Shown here: one piece after another, positions 7,739 through 15,071 of the stretch
Numbering within the stretch: the first letter of the stretch is position 1
Layout of the letters: each line of letters opens with the position of its first letter
From: JBOGXB01 sp050694215
GTDB lineage: Bacteria; Actinomycetota; CADDZG01; WHSQ01
DNA: 32,786 nt
Reading direction: 5' to 3'
Assembly (NCBI GenBank): GCA_050694215.1
Contig: JBOGXB010000019.1
Span: 1-32,786 of the forward strand
Position numbers and translations under genes: made by a program
The notes under the pieces: model-generated
Databases searched by the model: none
The model's input: only the letters and a program-made list of their open reading frames with translations
Told to the model about the DNA's origin: nothing

Positions 7739-8557
7739 TTAGGTCGGGACACAGAACGGCCCCACCGGCTCCGAGAACCTGGTCCACGTGTCCGTGCCGC
7801 GCGGCGGGCCCGTCTGGACGTCTCCGGTGTCCACGACGACCTTCCCGCCCTCGATCGCGACCGGCATGCGGTCTAGGCCGCGCGGGGCGGGGCCCGAGTA
7901 GTACTCGCCCGACAGCCTGTACTTGGATCCGTGGCACGGGCACTCGAACAACATGGACTTGCTGCAGTGCGGCACCGAGCACCCGAGATGCACGCACTTG
8001 CGGTACAGCGCCTGGACCTTCGCCTCGCCCGCCCCGACGGCTGTATAGACGGGAGAGTCGCCCGTCCCCTCGTAGTAGGCGAGCCAGAAACGACCTTCGG
8101 CGACGAACTTGGGCTTGAACCCACCGTCCGGCCCGATCTCCTTGAGCAGCTCCTCGTAGTCGCCGGCGGTGATCCGCGTGCCGAAGCCGCCGGTCAGCTT
8201 GGGCCACAGGAACGACAGCGACGCCATGCCGAAGAAGCCGAGGAACGCGGTGAACGACGCCGTCCAGGCTCGATTGAGGAACTGCCGGCGGGAGACGGAC
8301 AGCTGGTCCGGGGTAAGCGGCTTGCGCCTCTCCTCCGGAATCCTCTCGACGGTGACGTCCCCTGCGGTTCCCGCCCCCGCGGTGGCGGCCGCGGGCTGCA
8401 TCCGCTGTATCGGCGCGCTCTGCGCCGTCTCCGCCTCCATCTCCTTGTGCGCCGCGATCGAATTGCGCTGCCGGCGGATCGTCACGTTGGCCATGAAGAT
8501 GCCCCACCCCGCGATGCTCAGGGCTACGACGATGAGTGCGATCGTTCCTGGGCTCAC
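7739..8557 (-). CDS. qcrA: Rieske iron-sulfur subunit of the bc complex
   Basis: 272 residues. Carries the [2Fe-2S] cluster that accepts the first electron of quinol at the Qo site. Cluster boxes are CVHLGC (Cys188, His190; Cys193 for the disulfide) and CPCHGS (Cys206, His209; Cys208 for the disulfide). A membrane helix at 4-24 is followed by a roughly 65-residue low-complexity linker, then a twin-arginine-like SRRQFL (89-94) before a second helix at about 98-117. This two-helix layout with an internal RR signal resembles actinobacterial QcrA, which uses both Sec and Tat for insertion. Starts with GTG, 15 bases after the cytochrome b C-terminal gene. Confidence 0.93.
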   Translation of the reverse strand: MSPGTIALIVVALSIAGWGIFMANVTIRRQRNSIAAHKEMEAETAQSAPIQRMQPAAATAGAGTAGDVTVERIPEERRKPLTPDQLSVSRRQFLNRAWTASFTAFLGFFGMASLSFLWPKLTGGFGTRITAGDYEELLKEIGPDGGFKPKFVAEGRFWLAYYEGTGDSPVYTAVGAGEAKVQALYRKCVHLGCSVPHCSKSMLFECPCHGSKYRLSGEYYSGPAPRGLDRMPVAIEGGKVVVDTGDVQTGPPRGTDTWTRFSEPVGPFCVPT

Positions 8558-8572
8558 GGCGGCAACTCCCTA

Positions 8573-9397
8573 CTACAACTCGAAGAAGATCCCGTCCTTC
8601 CAGGGGAACACGAAGTTGAATCCCGGCCCCCGGAAGAACATCCCGATGATGGTTAGCCCGGCGAAAGTGAGCACGTAGAAGGAGAACAGCACGATCGCGA
8701 GCTTGCGATCGTCCGGCCTGGTCGACGGGTTGCGGTCGAGGAAGGGGAGTGCGAACCAGACCAGGATCAGCACCGTGGGGATTGTCACGCCGGCGACCTG
8801 CGGGTGGAAGTAACGCAGCAGCTCCTGCAGGCCGAGGAAGTACCACGGCGCCTTCGACGGGTTCGGCGTCTGGTTGAAGTTCGACAGATCACGCAGCGGT
8901 GCGTCGACGGCGAGTGAGAAGAATGTGATGATCGCCGTCACGACGAGCAGGGAGATGAACTCTGCGGCCATGAGGTGCGGCCAGACGTTCACCCGGTCCA
9001 TCGGCCGGCGCTCGACCTTCTGGATCGCCTCCGGCTTGACCACCGCGAGCAGACGCTGCACGCGCTCCGGAACCGCAGCGGGGCCGTTGCCGACCGCCTT
9101 CTTGGCCGGAGCCCCGGCGGGAGCCGTCGCGGCAGGCTTCGCAGCCGGCTTCGCCGTAGTCACTGCGGCAGGCTTGGCGGAAGCCGCTGGTTTCTCGCCC
9201 GCGGCCTCGGTCGCGGGCTTTGCCTCTGCGCCTGCAGGAGGTGTGGCGGTCGCGGCAACGGCCTTGCTCGGGTCCTTGGCGCCGCGCTGGGCGCGCACCC
9301 GTGCCGCCTTGGCACGCCCCTCCGCGACCGCGGGGGACGAGCCCTTGGCTCGCTCCTCCTCGAGTACCTGTTCGTAGACCTCGTCAGGTGTTGGCAT
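8573..9397 (-). CDS. Cytochrome b C-terminal half (subunit IV-like) with Ala/Lys/Pro N-terminal extension
   Basis: 274 residues. The last 150 are the C-terminal half of cytochrome b (three to four membrane helices), forming part of the Qo site as PetD does in b6f. The Qo loop reads KAPWYFLGLQELL, where mitochondria and plants have PEWY, so the glutamate is absent. Residues 42-105 are almost wholly Ala, Lys, Pro, Thr, Gly and Glu, ahead of a soluble region. The start is the ATG at 9397 (MPTPDEV), preceded by a GGAGAGAGA site; a longer frame to 9643 only overlaps the cytochrome b N-terminal gene. It begins 11 bases after that gene's stop. Confidence 0.9.
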   Translation of the reverse strand: MPTPDEVYEQVLEEERAKGSSPAVAEGRAKAARVRAQRGAKDPSKAVAATATPPAGAEAKPATEAAGEKPAASAKPAAVTTAKPAAKPAATAPAGAPAKKAVGNGPAAVPERVQRLLAVVKPEAIQKVERRPMDRVNVWPHLMAAEFISLLVVTAIITFFSLAVDAPLRDLSNFNQTPNPSKAPWYFLGLQELLRYFHPQVAGVTIPTVLILVWFALPFLDRNPSTRPDDRKLAIVLFSFYVLTFAGLTIIGMFFRGPGFNFVFPWKDGIFFEL

Positions 9398-9408
9398 GTC
9401 TCTCTCTC

Positions 9409-10182
9409 CTACATGGGACCCGAGATCCCGCCGTCCTTTCGCACTCGCCAGAAGTGGATAGAGATGAAGATCACGATGATGAAGGGCAGGAGCCAGACGT
9501 GAAGGGTGTACCAGCGCAGCAGGGTCTCCGGCCCGATCACCGGACCACCGAGCAACGCGAACTGCACCTCGTCCCCGATCACCGGGGAATTCTTCATCAT
9601 CTCCGTGCCGACCGTAACGGCCCACACCGCAAGCTGATCCCACGGGAGCAGGTAGCCGGTAAAAGCAAGTAGCAGTGTCAGCAGAAAGAGGATCACCCCG
9701 ACGATCCAGTTGAACTCACGCGGCGGCTTGTAGGCGCCGGTGTAGAAGACGCGTGACATGTGAAGGAAGACGCTGATCACCATGAGGTGGGCTCCCCACC
9801 GGTGGAGGTTGCGAACGAGCAGCCCGAAGCTCACCTGAGTGTGCAGGCGTTGCATGTCCGAGTACACGACCTCGACCGACGGCCGGTAGAAGAACATCAG
9901 ATAGATGCCCGTGATCGTCAGCAGGATGAACAAGAAGAACGACAAACCCCCGAGGCACAGTGTGTAAGAGAGCTTGATGCCGTGTCTCTTCACCTTCACA
10001 GGGTGCAGGTGATAGAGCAGCGAGTTCATCACGACGTAGGCACGATTGCGAGGCGAGTCCGCGTAGCCGCGGCGAAAGATAGAACCCGGTCTGAACATCG
10101 ACCGCCACACCTGACCGTTGTGCATGGCGTCGACCTGCTCGGCGATCTTCTCCCTGAGCTTCGAGCCCGCTGCTCTCGCCAC
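9409..10182 (-). CDS. Cytochrome b N-terminal half (b6-type), bc complex
   Basis: 257 residues with four membrane helices, holding haems bL and bH. Ligands are His127/His141 and His228/His243. The 13- and 14-residue gaps between them match cytochrome b6 rather than mitochondrial cytochrome b (13 and 13). A Cys (76) in YTLCLGGLS lines up with Cys35 of cytochrome b6 (FYCLGGIT), which covalently holds the extra haem c(n) near Qi. The HRWGAH and GYLLPWDQ stretches are typical. The GTG at 10182 is chosen because it follows AAAGGGCAGG; an ATG 19 codons inside (MHNGQ) is the alternative. Together with the next gene it forms a split, petB/petD-like cytochrome b. Confidence 0.92.
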   Translation of the reverse strand: MARAAGSKLREKIAEQVDAMHNGQVWRSMFRPGSIFRRGYADSPRNRAYVVMNSLLYHLHPVKVKRHGIKLSYTLCLGGLSFFLFILLTITGIYLMFFYRPSVEVVYSDMQRLHTQVSFGLLVRNLHRWGAHLMVISVFLHMSRVFYTGAYKPPREFNWIVGVILFLLTLLLAFTGYLLPWDQLAVWAVTVGTEMMKNSPVIGDEVQFALLGGPVIGPETLLRWYTLHVWLLPFIIVIFISIHFWRVRKDGGISGPM

Positions 10183-10211
10183 TACCTGCCCTTTCGTCCT
10201 TGATGTTTGCG

Positions 10212-10634
10212 CTAAGAGGACTTCTGCGACTCGGGCACCGTGCCCATGGCCCGCGCACCGCCCCTCTTCTTGCCTCCGGTTACCTCGCTCTGCACGAGTG
10301 CGCCGGTGGGGCACCGCTCGACGCAGAGGTTGCAGCGCGTGCATGCGTTGTCGTCGATGAGGAACAGGATGTCGGTGGAGCCCATGGTGCGAGCGAGCTC
10401 GACATTGCCCGCATCCTCGACCGCCGCGGGGTCGAGCATGAAGATGCAGTACCAGGGGCAGATGTCGACACAGCCCTCGCACAGGATGCATTGCTCGGGG
10501 ATGAAATCGATGAAGCGCTTGGGCTTAACCGCCGCTTTGAGCCACTCCTCGTCGACGAGCTGCATCTCGTAGTCGGCTCGGAAGATGGGCTTCTCGATCG
10601 TCTCCATCTTCTTGGGCTCTGGGGCAGTCGGCAT
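10212..10634 (-). CDS. Two-[4Fe-4S] ferredoxin encoded in the bc operon
   Basis: 140 residues with two CX2CX2CX3CP motifs: Cys49-52-55-59 and Cys98-101-104-108, separated by an insert of about 38 residues containing one more Cys (63). N- and C-terminal tails are charged and without membrane helices or signal peptide, so it should act on the cytoplasmic side. The second motif ends CPTGAL as in bacterial ferredoxins and complex I subunit I. It lies between a 2-TM gene and cytochrome b, with a strong AAGGAG site. Its place in the operon suggests it docks on the cytoplasmic face of the reductase; the electron donor or acceptor is unknown. Confidence 0.88.
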   Translation of the reverse strand: MPTAPEPKKMETIEKPIFRADYEMQLVDEEWLKAAVKPKRFIDFIPEQCILCEGCVDICPWYCIFMLDPAAVEDAGNVELARTMGSTDILFLIDDNACTRCNLCVERCPTGALVQSEVTGGKKRGGARAMGTVPESQKSS

Positions 10635-10644
10635 GGCTCGCTCC

Positions 10645-11016
10645 TTACTTGCCCGACAAGTATCCCTTGACCGGATCCTGCACGCCCCTGCCCCCGACGC
10701 GCTTGCGCTTCTTCTCCTGCCAGAAGTAAGCGAAGACCAGCATCGCGATGAGGGTCGTCATCTGGACGCCGTTCGCGACCAAGTCACGAACTATCGAGAC
10801 CTGGCGGGTATTGAGCCCGGCGTCGTTGACCATGGGGATCTTCTTGGAGATGTCGATGATCTCTGCTACGTACTGGTCGGCTTTGTAGATGATCACAGAG
10901 GGCAGCTGACCGAGAAAGACGATCGAAAAGATCCAGATCGCGAACCCGATGAGTATGGCTTTGGTCCACGACATCGGAGCGTCTGTGTACTTGAACACAC
11001 GGTCACGGAGGGCCAT
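10645..11016 (-). CDS. Two-helix membrane protein, first gene of the bc operon
   Basis: 123 residues from the ATG at 11016 (MALRDRV). Two membrane helices (about 17-42 and 87-104) flank a probably extracytoplasmic segment (KADQYVAEIIDISKKIP), and the C-terminus is basic (EKKRKR). No cofactor motif. It ends ten bases before the ferredoxin start, so it could anchor that ferredoxin to the membrane; this is inference. An in-frame start 17 codons upstream (11067) is rejected as it adds non-hydrophobic sequence outside any ribosome site. Family not recognised. Confidence 0.65.
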   Translation of the reverse strand: MALRDRVFKYTDAPMSWTKAILIGFAIWIFSIVFLGQLPSVIIYKADQYVAEIIDISKKIPMVNDAGLNTRQVSIVRDLVANGVQMTTLIAMLVFAYFWQEKKRKRVGGRGVQDPVKGYLSGK

Positions 11017-11113
11017 TGCGCGCCATCCTACATGGGGGCCTTGGCCAGACTGAGACTTAGTGCGCACGCGCGATTGTGCGTTTGAGCAGGGCTTTCGATG
11101 GCCCCGTGCTCGG

Positions 11114-11245
11114 TCAGCCTTTCTCGTCGAGGTCTCTCAACCGCCGTTCGAGATTGCGTTGCCTGAGCCCTATCGACAGCAGGTAGCCGCCGATCAATGC
11201 CCAGACCGCGGCGAAGGCGATGAAGAGCCAGGCGACGTCGCTCAT
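11114..11245 (-). CDS. ccmD: CcmD, small haem-exporter subunit
   Basis: A 43-residue protein with one N-terminal membrane helix (AWLFIAFAAVWALIGGYLL) followed by a basic/acidic tail (LRQRNLERRLRDLDEKG), the standard shape of CcmD. Its ATG overlaps the ccmC stop (ATGA). CcmD joins CcmABC and is needed to release haem-loaded CcmE. It is easily missed because it is short and lies inside a longer spurious reading frame. Followed by a 97-base gap before the bc operon. Confidence 0.85.
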   Translation of the reverse strand: MSDVAWLFIAFAAVWALIGGYLLSIGLRQRNLERRLRDLDEKG

Positions 11246-11988
11246 GCCGTCGGAGCGGGTTCCCCGAAGGCGGTGGGTTGCCGTTGTTGGGGGGGCCGCG
11301 CCTGTTCGATCTCGAGCTCCTCGATCCTGTCGGCGAGACGACCGAGCCGTACCCGAAGCATGAGCATCCACGCGTACAGCAGAGTGATGGCGATCAGAGT
11401 GGAGAAGAACGCCGTCAGCTCGGGGCTTCCAAGGCCAGACGACTCGACGAGATCGGCCGGTGTCGGGCCGGTGGGGTGGAGCGTGCGCCACCACTGCACG
11501 GAGAAGTGGACGATGGGCACGTTGATCAAGCCGACGATCCCCACAACGGCCGCTACCCGGCCGGTCCGGGTCGGATCGGTTGAGAGTGCTCGCAGGAACA
11601 GGTAGCCGAGGTAGGTCAACCACATGACGAAGGCCGACGTGAGCCTCGCATCCCACTGCCACCACGTCCCCCACACCGGTCGTGCCCAGATCGGACCAGT
11701 TACCAGGACGATCGTTGTGAAGAGGACCCCGATCTCTGCTGAGGAGTGTGCCAGCAGATCCCATTTGCGGTTGCTCGTTCTCAGGTAAGCCACGGAACCG
11801 ATGAACGTCACCGCGAATGCGAGATAAGCGGCCCATGCCGACGAGACGTGGAAGTAGAAAATCCGCTGTAGCTGACCGCCCATCGCATCGTCGGCCTCTC
11901 GGGCCACAAGGAAGACGAGGAACAGAGAGACGGCTATCGACACCCATGCGGCGATCGCGAGCTTCGTGGCTCCTTGGCCCCCAGTCAC
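11242..11988 (-). CDS. ccmC: Haem exporter / cytochrome c assembly protein CcmC
   Basis: 248 residues and six membrane helices. CcmC loads haem onto CcmE outside the membrane. The tryptophan-rich WWD motif lies at about 104-114 (PVWGTWWQWD) and is flanked by haem-binding histidines: His47 in YFHVSSAW and His161 in PIVHFSVQWW. A hydrophilic C-terminal tail rich in Glu, Pro and Gln is longer than usual. The GTG at 11988 begins it; ccmD overlaps the stop. The rest of the ccm genes are 3.6 kb away on the same strand, beyond three unrelated genes. Confidence 0.93.
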   Translation of the reverse strand: MTGGQGATKLAIAAWVSIAVSLFLVFLVAREADDAMGGQLQRIFYFHVSSAWAAYLAFAVTFIGSVAYLRTSNRKWDLLAHSSAEIGVLFTTIVLVTGPIWARPVWGTWWQWDARLTSAFVMWLTYLGYLFLRALSTDPTRTGRVAAVVGIVGLINVPIVHFSVQWWRTLHPTGPTPADLVESSGLGSPELTAFFSTLIAITLLYAWMLMLRVRLGRLADRIEELEIEQARPPQQRQPTAFGEPAPTA

Positions 11989-12029
11989 GCGTCGAAGCCT
12001 ACTGGGCGAACCGCTCTAAGCTGCTCGCC

Positions 12030-12977
12030 GTGCGCCTCGGGTTCTCCATCCCACTGCTGAATCACGACGTGCGGGAGACGTGCGAGCTGGCACGCCTGGC
12101 GGAGACGCTTGGGTACTCGGACGCGTGGGCCGCCGAGACCTCCGGACCAGACGCCTTCTCGGTCGCGAGTGCCGTGGGCGTCTCGACCACGACCCTCCGT
12201 ATCGGGATCGCGATCGCGCCCGTCTACACGCGCCCCCCGGCTTTGATCGCAATGAGCGCGCTTGCCGCGCAGCAGGCCTGCGCAGGGCGATTCGTGCTCG
12301 GTCTGGGTGCGTCCTCGGAGGTGATCGTGTCGCAATGGATGGACGAGCGCTACGAGAGACCAGTCTTGCGCGTACGGGAGACCGTCGAGGCGGTGCGTCA
12401 GGCGCTCGCCGGTGAGAAGGTCCGCTACGACGGGGAGACGGTGGCCGTCAGGGGCTTCAAGCTCGATCAGCCGCCGTCGATGCCGGTCCCCATCTACCTG
12501 GCGGCGCTCGGCCCCAGGATGCTCGCGCTTGCACGCGAGATGGCCGACGGTGTCGCTCTGTTCCTGGCGTCCGAGGAGGGGGTGCGCATCGCCGCCAGGG
12601 CGGCGCCCGGCAAGGAGATCGTGGAACGGATCGTGTGCGTCCCCAACGAACCGGAGGATGAGGTGCGCGGGACGTTCCGGTGGTTGTTCGCGCCGTACCT
12701 CGCCGTCCCCGGCTACAACCGCTTCGTAGCCGCACAGGGGTTCGAGGCTGAGGCGGAGGGGGTGCGGACGGCATGGGCCTCGGGGGATCGGAAGGGGGCG
12801 CTCGACGCGGTGAGCGACCGGCTGGTCGACGCGATGCTGATCTCGGGCCCGGCCGACCGATGCAAGGAAAGGCTCGAGTCGTTCCGCGCCGCCGGACTTT
12901 CGACTCCCATCTTGTTTTTTCTCTCGTCGCGTGGCCCCGAGGCGATCGTCGAGGGCGTGAGAGCGATGGCGCCCTAG
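12030..12977 (+). CDS. LLM-class (luciferase-like, F420-dependent) oxidoreductase
   Basis: 315 residues. The TIM-barrel family binds F420 or FMN. Features are the LGFSIPLLNH first strand, LAETLGYSDAWAAE, a TTTLRIGIAIAPVYTRPPALIAM stretch, GRFVLGLGASSEVI and PVPIYLAALGPRMLALAREMADG. These resemble methylenetetrahydromethanopterin-reductase-like members from Actinomycetota. The GTG at 12030 starts the first strand; an upstream in-frame start at 11817 would run into the divergent ccmC gene and is rejected. No Shine-Dalgarno is obvious. Substrate unknown. Only 41 bases separate it from the divergent ccmC start, so promoters must overlap. Confidence 0.88.
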   Translation: MRLGFSIPLLNHDVRETCELARLAETLGYSDAWAAETSGPDAFSVASAVGVSTTTLRIGIAIAPVYTRPPALIAMSALAAQQACAGRFVLGLGASSEVIVSQWMDERYERPVLRVRETVEAVRQALAGEKVRYDGETVAVRGFKLDQPPSMPVPIYLAALGPRMLALAREMADGVALFLASEEGVRIAARAAPGKEIVERIVCVPNEPEDEVRGTFRWLFAPYLAVPGYNRFVAAQGFEAEAEGVRTAWASGDRKGALDAVSDRLVDAMLISGPADRCKERLESFRAAGLSTPILFFLSSRGPEAIVEGVRAMAP

Positions 12978-12981
12978 AACG

Positions 12982-13026
12982 ACCCTGAGTCGGGAACCTT
13001 CCGCCCTTCCGGGGCGTAGTCAGGGT
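12982..13026 (+). terminator. Nested inverted repeat after the LLM oxidoreductase gene
   Basis: ACCCTGA (12982-12988) pairs perfectly with TCAGGGT (13020-13026). Inside, CGCCC (13002-13006) pairs with GGGCG (13012-13016) around a 5-base loop. It starts five bases after the stop codon, so a terminator or mRNA-end hairpin is likely, although no U-tract follows. Confidence 0.4.
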
Positions 13027-13064
13027 GATCGTCCATCGGGGCCACGGCTCGGGGAGGGATCGAC

Positions 13065-14282
13065 ATGGCCAAGACGACGCTGGTGCTCATGTCCGTCTGC
13101 GCGCTCGCGCTTGGTGCGTGCGGACCGGCGACGACGAACGGGGGCGGCGCAGGGGACGCATCCGAGGTGATCTTCGTCGACACGGGAGAGGGGATCGCAG
13201 CGTTCGACACCGCTTCCGGAAACGCGAGGTGGGACGCGCCCGGGACGCTGGCGAGTCCCGGTTTCGACACCTTCTTCTCCGTGGACTCGTCTCTGCTGGT
13301 GACGCTCGACCCCGAGACCGGGCTCCGGAGGAACGAGATGGACGTGCCGGCCGGGCTTACCGCAACGGTCGCGTCCTTCGACGGAGAGGCCGTCGCGCTC
13401 ACCGAGGACGCCGGCTCGACCACGCCCTATGAGCCTGCGAGGCGGAGCTCGACGACGATCGTCGTCGCCCGTCCGGACCAGGGACGGCATCGCGCCTATC
13501 ACCTGGACGGCAACTTCGAGCCCGAGGCCTTCTCAACCGACGAGCGGGAGCTCTTCCTGATCGAGTATCTCGACGCCGGCGACCCTCCCCGCTACCGGGT
13601 TCGGGTCCTGCGCCTCGAAACGGGCAGGATCGCCCCCGTGGGGAGGCTGACGAAGGTGGCCCCCGACTCGATGCGAGGGACCGGCCGGGTCCAGGCCTAC
13701 TCGCCGGGCGGCGACGTCCTCTACACGCTGTACACCAAGCAGCCGCCGAACTACGCGCACCAGCATCCTGGAGATGTCCACGACAAGGGCACGGTGCACG
13801 CGTTCATCCACGTCCTCAATCTGAAAGAGGGCTGGGCGCATTGCGTGGATCTCCCCATGCCCTTCGGGATGGGAGAGGAACCCGCCAACATGCTCGCCGT
13901 GTCACCGGATGGTTCCCGCGTGTACGCCGGCGACGGTGAGAGCATCGCCACCGTGTCGGCCGGCCGGCTCCGGGTCACGGCCGTGAGGGATACGAAGCTC
14001 TCGGAGCCGACGGCGCGGGCCGTCGTCGCCCCCGACGGGAGGCTGTTCGTCGGAAGCGGATCGGAGGTGAGGGCCTTGGACGGCGAGACCCTCGAGCCCC
14101 TGGGGAGCTTCCCCCTGTCGGGCGACGTGCGATCGCTCGGCATAGCCCCTCTGGGCGACGACCTCTTCGTCGGCACCGATCGGGGGATCTCGATCATCGA
14201 CCTGGACTCGGGAAAGGAGCTCAGCTCGATCGAGGTGCGAGCGCCGACTGAGATCGTTTACGGGGGCGCGACGCGGCCTTGA
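13065..14282 (+). CDS. Beta-propeller lipoprotein, unknown function
   Basis: 405 residues. A signal peptide ends in the lipobox LGAC (Cys19), so the protein should be lipid-anchored outside the membrane. The rest repeats short blade-like units such as EVIFVDTGEGIAAFDTASG, MLAVSPDGSRVYAGD, AVVAPDGRLFVGSGSEVRALD and LGDDLFVGTDRGISIIDLDSG. This is the pattern of YVTN/PQQ-type beta-propellers, probably seven blades. No catalytic motif or haem site is seen. A strong GGGAGGG site precedes the ATG. It stands alone between inverted repeats on a strand opposite to the cytochrome genes. Function unknown. Confidence 0.8.
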   Translation: MAKTTLVLMSVCALALGACGPATTNGGGAGDASEVIFVDTGEGIAAFDTASGNARWDAPGTLASPGFDTFFSVDSSLLVTLDPETGLRRNEMDVPAGLTATVASFDGEAVALTEDAGSTTPYEPARRSSTTIVVARPDQGRHRAYHLDGNFEPEAFSTDERELFLIEYLDAGDPPRYRVRVLRLETGRIAPVGRLTKVAPDSMRGTGRVQAYSPGGDVLYTLYTKQPPNYAHQHPGDVHDKGTVHAFIHVLNLKEGWAHCVDLPMPFGMGEEPANMLAVSPDGSRVYAGDGESIATVSAGRLRVTAVRDTKLSEPTARAVVAPDGRLFVGSGSEVRALDGETLEPLGSFPLSGDVRSLGIAPLGDDLFVGTDRGISIIDLDSGKELSSIEVRAPTEIVYGGATRP

Positions 14283-14283
14283 G

Positions 14284-14302
14284 GTGCTCCCCTCGGAAGC
14301 AC
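14284..14302. terminator. Weak hairpin between convergent genes
   Basis: GTGCT (14284-14288) pairs with AGCAC (14298-14302) two bases after the propeller stop. The rest of the 97-base gap is relatively AT-rich and contains ACAACT twice. The stem is only five pairs, so the terminator call is weak. Confidence 0.25.
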
Positions 14303-14379
14303 GCCGCAACTGGTGCCGAGATTCGTCGCTATACAACTAATTTCGACAACTGAAAGCCGAAGCAGTCTCGGGCCAGGGT

Positions 14380-15033
14380 TCAGAGCTGGATCAGACGTGC
14401 CAGCTCGAGGTGCATCGGGTCGGGCGTCGACCAGCGCCCGCCCCATACGAACCCCCATCTCTCGAAGACCTCCACGACGCGCGGATCCATGTTGCCCTTG
14501 GTGCCCAACTGGTTGGAGGAGACATTGAGATCAACCGCCAGGCCGAAGGCATGCATCGACAGAGCGCGTGAGGGATCGCGGTCGATGAAACGCGGGACGT
14601 AGCAGCCGCCGTAGTCACGGGGGTTGATCAGCTCGGACAGACCCCTGCGCTGGACCTCGCTCAGAGCTGCGTGAAGTTGCGGGAGGAGGAGGCGGTGGCA
14701 CGTCACGGATCCGAGGATCGGGACCTCGGCGATCGCGATGCTCGCCTGGACCCATTCCCGATCCGGTTCGATGAACCCGTTGCGCAGGATGCGGAAGCTC
14801 ATCCGGCCGATGAGATCTCCCTCCGCCGTGCCCACCTGCTGCGGGATGGCGGCCGGCTCGAGCGACATAGGGGATTCCGGGATCAGGGGCTTCAAGAGGG
14901 CGCCGGTGCCGCTCAGCCTCTTCTCGAGCGCCTTCTCGAGCGCGTCGATCGAGACTCCCGGCCGCGCCCCAATGACGAGAGCGTCCTCCGGCCCGAGGTG
15001 GACGTGGCGGCCGACATGCGAGGCCACGATCAC
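14380..15033 (-). CDS. M15-type peptidase domain (D-Ala-D-Ala carboxypeptidase-like), 3' part of a frameshifted gene
   Basis: The last 120 residues match the peptidase M15 (VanY/PF13539-type) fold: SMHAFGLAVDLNVSS gives the zinc ligands His and Asp, and the closing WGGRWSTPDPMHLEL gives the catalytic Asp and last His ligand. Such enzymes trim peptidoglycan stem peptides. No signal peptide or good start is present: the frame opens at GTG 15033 mid-domain. The preceding frame (15072-15530) carries the signal peptide and continues the same protein, so the two are parts of one lipoprotein separated by a one- or two-base indel near 15073-15074. It converges on the propeller gene. Confidence 0.8.
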   Translation of the reverse strand: MIVASHVGRHVHLGPEDALVIGARPGVSIDALEKALEKRLSGTGALLKPLIPESPMSLEPAAIPQQVGTAEGDLIGRMSFRILRNGFIEPDREWVQASIAIAEVPILGSVTCHRLLLPQLHAALSEVQRRGLSELINPRDYGGCYVPRFIDRDPSRALSMHAFGLAVDLNVSSNQLGTKGNMDPRVVEVFERWGFVWGGRWSTPDPMHLELARLIQL

Positions 15034-15071
15034 GTCTGCGAGGTTGGGCGCGCCGTTGTCCGCGAACGCAC

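Noticed and set aside
7035..8846. 603-residue frame on the minus strand across Rieske and the dihaem cytochrome
   Set aside because: Shifted copy of three real genes with Arg/Gly-rich filler; the true frames carry all cofactor motifs.
11017..11113. Hairpin CGCAC/GTGCG between ccmD and the bc operon
   Set aside because: A five-base stem with an 8-base loop in GC-rich DNA is not distinguishable from chance.
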